Positions 12,913-18,664 of a stretch of 39,438 nt of DNA are shown piece by piece. The notes beneath the pieces were generated by a model that did not search any database, was not told where the DNA came from, and saw nothing but the letters and a program-made list of their open reading frames with translations. This DNA comes from a virus, in IMG/VR virus record IMGVR_UViG_3300036861_000235, positions 1-39,438 of that record. One strand, given 5' to 3'. The stretch's first letter is position 1. The number at the start of each line of letters is the position of its first letter. The position numbers and the translations under genes are program-made.

Positions 12913-13128
12913 TCATGCCGTCGCGTTCTTACCGAAGCGAGTCTCACCCTTACGCAGCCAATTCACTGCAGTGAGCGCGAGCGCGGCGACGCCAGCAGTC
13001 GCAAAACCCTTCAGGTCATCCCAAGCCAGTTCATCAGGTGCCTTACCCATCGCGAGGTATGCGCCGAGGCTCGCGGCGGCGAACACGCGCCCCGCGGATG
13101 CGCCAGCAGCGACAAGCTGAGCGGACAT
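12913..13128 (-). CDS. putative holin
   Basis: 71 aa with two hydrophobic segments (about residues 8-27 and 42-59) and a charged C-terminus (WLRKGETRFGKN). Size, topology and place directly beyond three cell-wall hydrolases fit an actinophage holin that forms the membrane lesion for lysin release. Holin families share little sequence, so the call is positional. Confidence 0.6.
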   Translation of the reverse strand: MSAQLVAAGASAGRVFAAASLGAYLAMGKAPDELAWDDLKGFATAGVAALALTAVNWLRKGETRFGKNATA

Positions 13129-13130
13129 GA

Positions 13131-13223
13131 TCAGCCACCTCCACGCGGTACATCGGGGATGAGACCGGGCATGTATTCGCCCTCATCGTCATCATCAACG
13201 TCGACTTGCTTCGGATCACACAT
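13131..13223 (-). CDS. short acidic peptide gene
   Basis: 30 aa with a DVDDDDEGE stretch and a Gly-rich end. A similar-size gene lies upstream. Both sit between the GH16 gene and the holin. Function unknown; translation is not certain. Confidence 0.4.
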   Translation of the reverse strand: MCDPKQVDVDDDDEGEYMPGLIPDVPRGGG

Positions 13224-13229
13224 ACAAGG

Positions 13230-13325
13230 TCACTTCCGTCCGAGCAGGAAGAGTGGTGACGGTGGGTCCGACGGTCGGTAGATCACATCTGGAACGTTGT
13301 CCAGGCGCTCGTCTTCGTCAGCCAT
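13230..13325 (-). CDS. short peptide gene
   Basis: 31 aa beginning MADEDERLDNVPDVIYRPSD. Small proteins of this kind are often annotated in actinophage lysis regions. The nearest purine-rich sequence is about 15 nt upstream, so the start is weakly supported. Confidence 0.4.
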   Translation of the reverse strand: MADEDERLDNVPDVIYRPSDPPSPLFLLGRK

Positions 13326-13351
13326 CGTTCATCGCTGGTTCCTTTCATTGG

Positions 13352-13434
13352 CTCGCCGCGCCCGAGTTTCCCGTGGAAGTGCCGGTGTCTATCACCGGTT
13401 GAACCAATCCCGGGCGCGGCGAGGACTCCGGTCC
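13352..13434. repeat. structured inverted repeat with nested hairpin
   Basis: Perfect 13-bp arms (13352-13364 and 13411-13423) enclose 46 nt containing a second perfect hairpin (ccggtg, 5-nt loop, caccgg, 13382-13398). A third small hairpin (ggac tccg gtcc) follows at 13423-13434. No T tract follows. It lies between GH16 and the small peptide/holin genes and may be a folded RNA that controls expression or stability within the lysis operon. Confidence 0.55.
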
Positions 13435-13435
13435 T

Positions 13436-14143
13436 TTACCTGCTCCACACCCGCACCGAATCAACCCACACCCGGCCCGGTTTCCCGAGCACCGGGGGTT
13501 CGCCGGCGGTCGCGCCGAGGGACAGGATCAGCGCCTGCGGCCCGCCGTCGTCATGCGTGGGGTAGGAGGCCACGAGGGTGCCGTCCCAGTACACGCGGGC
13601 ATCGCTCGAACGGCGCCACAACGTGAACCGGTGCCAGGCGTTGTTCCAGTCACCAGCGGGATACGAGCCGTGGCGCAGCTCCCGGTCGCCGTCCCAGTAG
13701 GACACCTTCAGGCCCTTGGTCACGCCCTCCGCGATGTCGTGTTCCCCGCTGTCTGGGTAGCGGATGCCGGCTGCCCACCACGCCGGGAAGTTGAAGATAT
13801 GGTCACCGGTGTCCGAGCCGGGGAACCGCACTCGCGCCTCAGCGACCATGCCAGGCCTGAACCGGAACACTGACCGCACCAAGGCGCCTTGGTCGGCCGA
13901 CGACAGGTTCAGTGTCAGCCGCCCGTCGTACACCCAGGCGTTGCCGGGTTTGGTGTCGACGTTCTGCACATGCCAGCCCGGCTGGGTCCACTTCGCGGTG
14001 TCCAGGATGTCGCCGGTGAACTCGTCGTGCCAGATGAGGTTCCAGCTCCCGGCCGGGCCATGCGGTTGCGGGCTCGCTGCGGTCGCTTCCCCCGCCGGTA
14101 TGACCATGGCTGCGGTTAACGCCAGCAGCGCGAGCGTCTTCAC
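13436..14143 (-). CDS. secreted GH16 glycoside hydrolase
   Basis: 235 aa. The signal peptide (residues 1-22, ending ATA) is followed by a concanavalin-like jelly roll of normal GH16 length. The catalytic signature E-x-D-x-x-E is present as E134-H-D136-I-A-E139 (nucleophile, helper, acid/base). GH16 enzymes cut beta-1,3/1,4 glucans and galactans. It is the last of three wall-degrading genes in the lysis module, so it probably attacks a host capsule or envelope polysaccharide. The GTG start overlaps the GH25 stop (GTGA). Confidence 0.85.
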   Translation of the reverse strand: MKTLALLALTAAMVIPAGEATAASPQPHGPAGSWNLIWHDEFTGDILDTAKWTQPGWHVQNVDTKPGNAWVYDGRLTLNLSSADQGALVRSVFRFRPGMVAEARVRFPGSDTGDHIFNFPAWWAAGIRYPDSGEHDIAEGVTKGLKVSYWDGDRELRHGSYPAGDWNNAWHRFTLWRRSSDARVYWDGTLVASYPTHDDGGPQALILSLGATAGEPPVLGKPGRVWVDSVRVWSR

Positions 14144-14796
14144 TGGTTGATGGCCCGGAGTTGAGCGAGAGTGCCGTTGTACACGTTCGCGTCGATCGCT
14201 CCTTCGATGCTCGGGAACGTCGACGAGAACTGCCAGAAATCCGGAGGGCCACCCCACGCGTTCGGCGACGGCAGGATCGGCTTGAACGTCTCGGGCCAGA
14301 TCAGCTTGTCGACGTAGGCGAAGGGATAGTACTTGTACCACCAGGCACCGAATGGCCCGTTGAGCCCGACGCCAGTCTGGTTCTCCTGATAGAAGCGGCT
14401 GGTGTAGAGAACCGGCCCGTGATTGGGAATGAGATGACGTAGCCACGCAGCCCAGGCTTTTGCCCATGCGTTGACCTGGGCCTGGGTCTTGCCGTCGCCG
14501 GTTTCCAGATCAAGGACAAGCAGATCCGTGATCTTAATTGCCCCAGCCGCACCGACATAGTTCAGGAACTCAGTGGCTTCATCCTCGGGATCGTTGGCCG
14601 GGTGCCCGTAGTGATAGGCCATCCGTACGATCTCGGCGTCGGCAAGCTTTTGCCAGTTGGCCACGAACCGGCCGTCCTTGACCGTCAGTCCCTCGGTGGC
14701 TTTGCACGCCCCGAACGTGATCTCGTAAGCGTCGACGAGCGTCTGCCAGTTGACGTCCCCCTGCCAATGGGAGACGTCGAACCCCCGCTGAATCAG
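14140..14796 (-). CDS. GH25 muramidase (endolysin), CTG start
   Basis: 218 aa, full GH25 length. The N-terminal strand RGFDVSHWQG (D7), catalytic pair D96-L-E98 in LLVLDLETGDG, and a C-terminal WQFSS ... IDANVYNG are typical of lysozymes that cut MurNAc-GlcNAc. The frame has no ATG or GTG before the D7 motif. The only start that keeps the fold is CTG at 14796, which overlaps the upstream stop (CTGA), like the ATGA/GTGA junctions elsewhere. Starting at GTG 14664 would remove a catalytic strand. Confidence 0.8.
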   Translation of the reverse strand: MIQRGFDVSHWQGDVNWQTLVDAYEITFGACKATEGLTVKDGRFVANWQKLADAEIVRMAYHYGHPANDPEDEATEFLNYVGAAGAIKITDLLVLDLETGDGKTQAQVNAWAKAWAAWLRHLIPNHGPVLYTSRFYQENQTGVGLNGPFGAWWYKYYPFAYVDKLIWPETFKPILPSPNAWGGPPDFWQFSSTFPSIEGAIDANVYNGTLAQLRAINQ

Positions 14797-15530
14797 ACTG
14801 GGACTGGCGGGGGCGGCAATTTTCCCAGGATCTCGTTGACCTTCCCGATCAGAACATCGACCTTGTCTTCGGTTTCCTGTGCTACGTTGGCGACAGCTTT
14901 CCTGCCCACGCCAGTGCCGGCCACGACATTGCGGCGGGTGGCCTCGAGCGCGGCCTTCGCATTCATCGTCGTGGGCGGATCCGTGACCTGATCTTCAAGG
15001 TCGTAACCCCATCCGGCCTTGTTGAAGAACTCCTGCCAGTCAGCGGCGTCCCACTTGTCGGGGCCGTAGTAGCTCATGTCGATGTCCTGCCTGTAGACGT
15101 GGATGGGCACATCCGGGCCGTTGTCGGGGCCGTGGTTGGCGAGGCCGTTTTGCCCGTTGCGGTATTGCACGACCTGCTCGGCGGCCGCAGCGCTCATTTC
15201 CTTGTCGCCGATGGCGATGGCGTGGATGTGCGCGGGCCACACGCCGGCGAGGTAGGGGCGATACCACGCGGCGAAGCTCGTCTCGCGGAGCTCGCGCACA
15301 ACTCGGTCCCGCTGGGTGGTGGTCAGATCGCGGACGCTGACGTCCAGCGCGCCGCCACCGGAGTGCGTGCCAGCCGATGCGGACACACCGCTGGTGTAGG
15401 AGCCTTGCGGGATGCGCAGCGGCATGAGGTCGCGCAGCCCCCGCAGTTCGGTGATCTCGAGCATTTCGACGGTGCGCCGGTTCGCCGTCACACCCCGCCA
15501 CGAGATCCGCTCATAAGGATCAAGCGCCAT
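14793..15530 (-). CDS. M15-like peptidase domain endolysin
   Basis: 245 aa. THSGGGALD (H56, D63, H-x6-D) and AHIHAIAIGD (H101, H103) are the zinc ligands of the D-Ala-D-Ala carboxypeptidase/L-Ala-D-Glu peptidase (M15) fold, in residues 45-110. The rest is a linker and a coiled-coil C-terminus (DKVDVLIGKVNEILGKLP) before a Pro run. It probably cuts peptide cross-bridges and, with GH25 and GH16, completes lysis. The start inside the previous gene's end (ATGGCGCTTGA) is preferred to an upstream one. Confidence 0.75.
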   Translation of the reverse strand: MALDPYERISWRGVTANRRTVEMLEITELRGLRDLMPLRIPQGSYTSGVSASAGTHSGGGALDVSVRDLTTTQRDRVVRELRETSFAAWYRPYLAGVWPAHIHAIAIGDKEMSAAAAEQVVQYRNGQNGLANHGPDNGPDVPIHVYRQDIDMSYYGPDKWDAADWQEFFNKAGWGYDLEDQVTDPPTTMNAKAALEATRRNVVAGTGVGRKAVANVAQETEDKVDVLIGKVNEILGKLPPPPVPV

Positions 15531-15618
15531 CGTCAGCCTCGTCCTTACCTTCATCGCCTTCGGACTCGAACAGGCCGGCGTGCTCGTCGTCGGGTGGGAC
15601 GATGGTGTCGTCGGTCAT
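15520..15618 (-). CDS. short acidic peptide gene
   Basis: 32 aa, strongly acidic (MTDDTIVPPDDEHAGLFESE). The ATG overlaps the preceding stop (ATGA), and the next ATG lies inside its end. It is coupled to the lysin genes. Function unknown. Confidence 0.5.
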   Translation of the reverse strand: MTDDTIVPPDDEHAGLFESEGDEGKDEADDGA

Positions 15619-15926
15619 GGGGGTTCATCTCCCTCGGTTTTGAGGACCTGCCCGTGCAGGGTGATGTGATCATCGAACCGGGCGCTGAGTGTCCCGACCC
15701 TCGACTCAACCCGAACGACCGCGTCCTTCAAGGAGAGACCCTTGTTCTCTGTCACCTCGTCCTTGACCACATGGAGAGGTTCGAGGATCTTCGGGGCGAG
15801 GTCCTTAATGATCCAGGTCTTGAGGGGTCGCAGCACGACGAACCTCACTACGGCGGCGATCAGGAGCAGCGCGCCGCACACCGCGCCGACAGCGACGATG
15901 ACGTCACCAAGGTCCTTCAATGTCAC
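15615..15926 (-). CDS. membrane protein, DUF2746-like
   Basis: 103 aa. One hydrophobic span (about residues 8-31) is followed by a coiled-coil-like tail (VKDEVTENKG ... SRVGTLSARFDDHI). This matches the DUF2746-type proteins found beside actinophage lysins, which have been proposed as holin-like or lysis-timing factors. It is the first gene of the leftward lysis operon and is divergent from the moron cassette, sharing a short promoter region. Confidence 0.6.
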   Translation of the reverse strand: MTLKDLGDVIVAVGAVCGALLLIAAVVRFVVLRPLKTWIIKDLAPKILEPLHVVKDEVTENKGLSLKDAVVRVESRVGTLSARFDDHITLHGQVLKTEGDEPP

Positions 15927-15938
15927 CGATCGCCCCCC

Positions 15939-15973
15939 TTGCAGATTGCGGCAGACTGCGGTACGGTGCAGCT
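15939..15973 (+). promoter_or_regulatory. moron promoter, leaderless
   Basis: -35 TTGCAG (15939-15944), 17-bp spacer, -10 TACGGT (15962-15967), and 6 nt to the ATG at 15974. Spacing is the same as at the repressor promoter, so it is probably active in lysogens without phage factors. Confidence 0.6.
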
Positions 15974-16108
15974 ATGACGAAGAGGATCTATGCGACCGTG
16001 TCAGACGATCTCTACGACTGGCTGGTCCGCGAAGCCAAGGCAAACGGCCGGACCCTCAGCAACCAGATCGCCTGGCTGCTAGAGCACCCTTACGAGGGGG
16101 AAGCATGA
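15974..16108 (+). CDS. ribbon-helix-helix (CopG/Arc-like) protein
   Basis: 44 aa: KRIYATVSDDLYDWLVREAK followed by NGRTLSNQIAWLLEH is a complete RHH DNA-binding fold (strand, helix, turn, helix). As the first gene of a leaderless operon it may autoregulate the moron cassette, or act as an antitoxin-like regulator with the next gene. The start is fixed by promoter spacing. Confidence 0.65.
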   Translation: MTKRIYATVSDDLYDWLVREAKANGRTLSNQIAWLLEHPYEGEA

Positions 16109-16302
16109 AGAAAATCCAGGTTGTGTCCTGGCCCGGCGCCACCGAAGAACTAGCGCGACTACTCGCCATGCCGATGCCGGTCGCGGCCACACCCTCACCA
16201 CAAGAGGTGACCGCGCTCTACAAGCGACTCGCCCAGTACAAACAACATCGCCTCGCCGTCGAAAACGGGGCACCCTACATCCCCGAAAGAGGGACGTCAT
16301 GA
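16105..16302 (+). CDS. hypothetical protein, paired with RHH gene
   Basis: 65 aa with a helical C-terminal half (TALYKRLAQYKQHRLAVENG). The ATG overlaps the RHH stop (ATGA), and its stop overlaps the lipoprotein ATG. No toxin motif or other domain is recognised. Confidence 0.55.
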   Translation: MKKIQVVSWPGATEELARLLAMPMPVAATPSPQEVTALYKRLAQYKQHRLAVENGAPYIPERGTS

Positions 16303-16877
16303 AACGCATCCTGATCCCGGCGCTGATCGCGCTAGGACTCACCGCCGCCGCGTGCGGCACAACCGAGAAAACCGCTGAACAGGCGCCGCCATCCTCGAGC
16401 GCCCCAGCTTCGACCCCGACGCCGCCGACCAGCGACCCCGGCGACATCACCGACAACTCCACCGACGAACCGTCAGCGATGGCCCTCGGCGGCACCGCTG
16501 AGATCACCTCAGAGGACGGCACCGACGGCAGCGTCACCGTCTCCAAACTGAAGATCACAACCCGGCCCGCCGACTCATACGGCTCGAAACCCGACCGCGG
16601 CTACTTCCTGATCTTCACGGTGAAACTCCGCGCCGACAAGCAACTCTCCGTCGACGAGTACGAGTTCTACATCACCACCAAGAGCGGCGAACATGTCGAC
16701 GAGGGCGACGGCAACTCCTACGACGCCGCCAACTATGACGACGTGCTCAGCTATGTGGAGCTGAACGCAGGCGAGCATAAGACCGGGCTACTGATCTTCG
16801 ACGCGCCCAGTAAACACGGCACCCTCAACTACGCCCCGAACTACGAAGGCGGACCGATCGCGAGTTGGACCTTCTAA
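16299..16877 (+). CDS. lipoprotein with Ig-like (DUF4352-type) domain
   Basis: 192 aa. The lipobox LTAAAC (C19) follows a type II signal peptide. A Ser/Thr/Pro linker (about 25-60) leads to a beta domain (EITSEDGTDGSVTVSKLKIT ... YVELNAGEHKTGLLIFDAP) resembling DUF4352. It would be anchored on the outer face of the membrane. Prophage-encoded lipoproteins of this size often block DNA injection by related phages. It is expressed on the strand opposite to the late genes, which supports a lysogenic conversion role. Confidence 0.75.
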   Translation: MKRILIPALIALGLTAAACGTTEKTAEQAPPSSSAPASTPTPPTSDPGDITDNSTDEPSAMALGGTAEITSEDGTDGSVTVSKLKITTRPADSYGSKPDRGYFLIFTVKLRADKQLSVDEYEFYITTKSGEHVDEGDGNSYDAANYDDVLSYVELNAGEHKTGLLIFDAPSKHGTLNYAPNYEGGPIASWTF

Positions 16878-17683
16878 TGAAGCTCGGCCTGCTCGTCGCA
16901 GCATTTGCCGTCTTCCTGCCCACACCCGGCAGTGCCACCGCGAGTGATGCCTGTACGGTGCCGCAGGTGGTTGCGCACCGCGGCGGGTGGGCGGACGTGG
17001 GGCGGACTGAGGACACGGTCGGCGCCTACCACAAGGCCCACGCTTATGGCATCAACGAATGGGAAACCGACATCCGGTTCGACCGGAACGGGATCCCGTT
17101 CCTGATGCACGACGCGACGATCGACCGCACCACGAAGGGGACCGGCCAGGCGTCCTCGGTCAACCTCGCGACCACGACAGTGAAGATGAACGATGGCACC
17201 GCGCTGAAGGATCAGGGGCTGGCCCGGCTGCTGTCGTATGCCGCACGTGACGGCGCCGCGGTGTCGATTGAGCCGAAGATCGCACCGACCGCGAGCCAGG
17301 TGACCCGCGTCCTCGCCCTACTCGACATGTATGGGATGCGCGGGCGGGTGCTGTTCGAGTCGTTCCGCACCGCGAACCTGGCGCCGTTCAAGGCCGTCGC
17401 CCCGAACCTGACGTATGCGTTGGTGGCGTCCACCGCCGTACCACCGTCGACCGCGGCCGGTGTGGGCTCGGTCCTGTATGTCGCGGACTCGGTGCTCACC
17501 CAACCACTGGTGGACGCCTATCACACGGCCGGGGTGAAGGTGTATGCGTGGACCCCGGACACAACCACGCAGTGGGCGGCGCACAAGTCGTTGGGCATCG
17601 ACCGGTTCGTGTCCGACAACCCAGTCAAGTATCGGGCGTGGCGGGACGCGGTCTGCACCGGCGGCTGGACCGGTAGTTACTAA
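16877..17683 (+). CDS. secreted glycerophosphodiester phosphodiesterase
   Basis: 268 aa. The signal peptide (residues 1-22) is followed by a GDPD TIM barrel with AHRGGW (H34, R35), E45, E63/D65, MHD (H78, D79), DRTTKGTG and SIEPK (E131, K133). The family hydrolyses glycerophosphodiesters and can trim teichoic-acid chains. Exported from a lysogen, it could change wall teichoic acid or feed glycerol-3-phosphate. The ATG overlaps the lipoprotein stop (TAATG). It converges with the tail gene, and the stop codons overlap. Confidence 0.85.
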   Translation: MKLGLLVAAFAVFLPTPGSATASDACTVPQVVAHRGGWADVGRTEDTVGAYHKAHAYGINEWETDIRFDRNGIPFLMHDATIDRTTKGTGQASSVNLATTTVKMNDGTALKDQGLARLLSYAARDGAAVSIEPKIAPTASQVTRVLALLDMYGMRGRVLFESFRTANLAPFKAVAPNLTYALVASTAVPPSTAAGVGSVLYVADSVLTQPLVDAYHTAGVKVYAWTPDTTTQWAAHKSLGIDRFVSDNPVKYRAWRDAVCTGGWTGSY

Positions 17684-18159
17684 AGCCCAGCCGGGTCGGC
17701 CTGATAGGTAAAGCTAACCGAGATCGAGTCGTTGGCGGCCCACACCATGGGAGTGGTGTCGTTGACATTGCTCGACGCGTTGTCCCGGTAGAGTCGCAGA
17801 CCGGTGCCGGCGGCGTTGAGCTGACACTGTCCAACGAAAATAGTCGGTACCGAATTGTCGCGGATCATAAACGCGCCGACGGCCGACGCCAACGCGCCAC
17901 TGTCCGACGCAATCTCAAAGCTGGTGTTCGCCGCGAAGGGCAGACTGACGACATAACCGCCGGAACCTGCGGCGGTACCAGATGTCCCGAACCGGATGAA
18001 CGCTTCCCCAATCACCAGTTCGTCAACACGTTTCCACCACCCGGACTGGACCGCCCCCACGCCGAGGGTGGGGTTAGTCGTCGCCGCGGTCAACGTCGGC
18101 ACATACGTGTTCTGGTTGAACGAGACGGCGAGCGCGGTCTGCCCGGCGAGGATCGGCAT
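17680..18159 (-). CDS. tail-tip protein, paralogue B
   Basis: 159 aa, beta-rich, closely related along its length to the neighbouring gene: both begin MPILAGQT-LAVSFNQ-TYVP, share LPFAANTSFE and RFGTSG, and end with TYQADPAGL or AYQADPAGL. The middle differs most (FVGQCQLNAAGTG against VIVLASTTTVLLG). A strong aaggagg site precedes the ATG. Its place after the minor tail protein suggests a receptor-binding or tip decoration role. Confidence 0.65.
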   Translation of the reverse strand: MPILAGQTALAVSFNQNTYVPTLTAATTNPTLGVGAVQSGWWKRVDELVIGEAFIRFGTSGTAAGSGGYVVSLPFAANTSFEIASDSGALASAVGAFMIRDNSVPTIFVGQCQLNAAGTGLRLYRDNASSNVNDTTPMVWAANDSISVSFTYQADPAGL

Positions 18160-18168
18160 CAGTCCTCC

Positions 18169-18654
18169 TTAAAGCCCGGCCGGATCGGCCTGATAGGCAA
18201 AGTTGATGCTGATCCCGTCTGAGGCGGCCCAAACGAACGGCACAGCGTCGGTGACGGCCAGGGCGGTGCCGTCACCGATGCCGAGAAGCACCGTGGTAGT
18301 GGAGGCCAGCACGATCACGAGCTGGCGGGACCCGGCGGTGACCGCGGAATTGTCGCGGATGGCGCCCCCGCCGATGGTCGAGCCAATACCGAGCGACCCG
18401 GACGCCACCTCGAAGCTGGTGTTCGCGGCGAACGGCAGCGACACTGCGTAGGTGCCCGACCCGGCGACGACGCCGGACGTGCCGAACCGGATCTGCGCCT
18501 CGCCGAAGATCATCTCATCGAGGCGTTTCCACCAGCCGGCGGCGGTGGACCCGGAACCCAGCGTCGGGTTGGTCGTCGCCGCGGTGAGCACCGGCACATA
18601 GGTGCCCTGGTTGAAAGAAACGGCGAGAATGGTCTGCCCGGCGAGGATCGGCAC
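18169..18654 (-). CDS. tail-tip protein, paralogue A
   Basis: 161 aa, beta-rich paralogue of the downstream gene. The GTG start has an aagggag site. Tandem duplication followed by divergence of the central loops is usual for receptor-recognition proteins. No catalytic motif is visible. Confidence 0.65.
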   Translation of the reverse strand: MPILAGQTILAVSFNQGTYVPVLTAATTNPTLGSGSTAAGWWKRLDEMIFGEAQIRFGTSGVVAGSGTYAVSLPFAANTSFEVASGSLGIGSTIGGGAIRDNSAVTAGSRQLVIVLASTTTVLLGIGDGTALAVTDAVPFVWAASDGISINFAYQADPAGL

Positions 18655-18664
18655 AGCGTCTCCC

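Noticed and set aside
12913-15926. LysB-type mycolyl-arabinogalactan esterase
   Set aside because: No protein with a cutinase-like G-x-S-x-G plus Asp/His pattern was found in the lysis region.
15974-16302. Toxin-antitoxin pair
   Set aside because: The first gene is RHH-like, but the second shows no toxin family motif (no ParE, RelE, MazF or HEPN signature).
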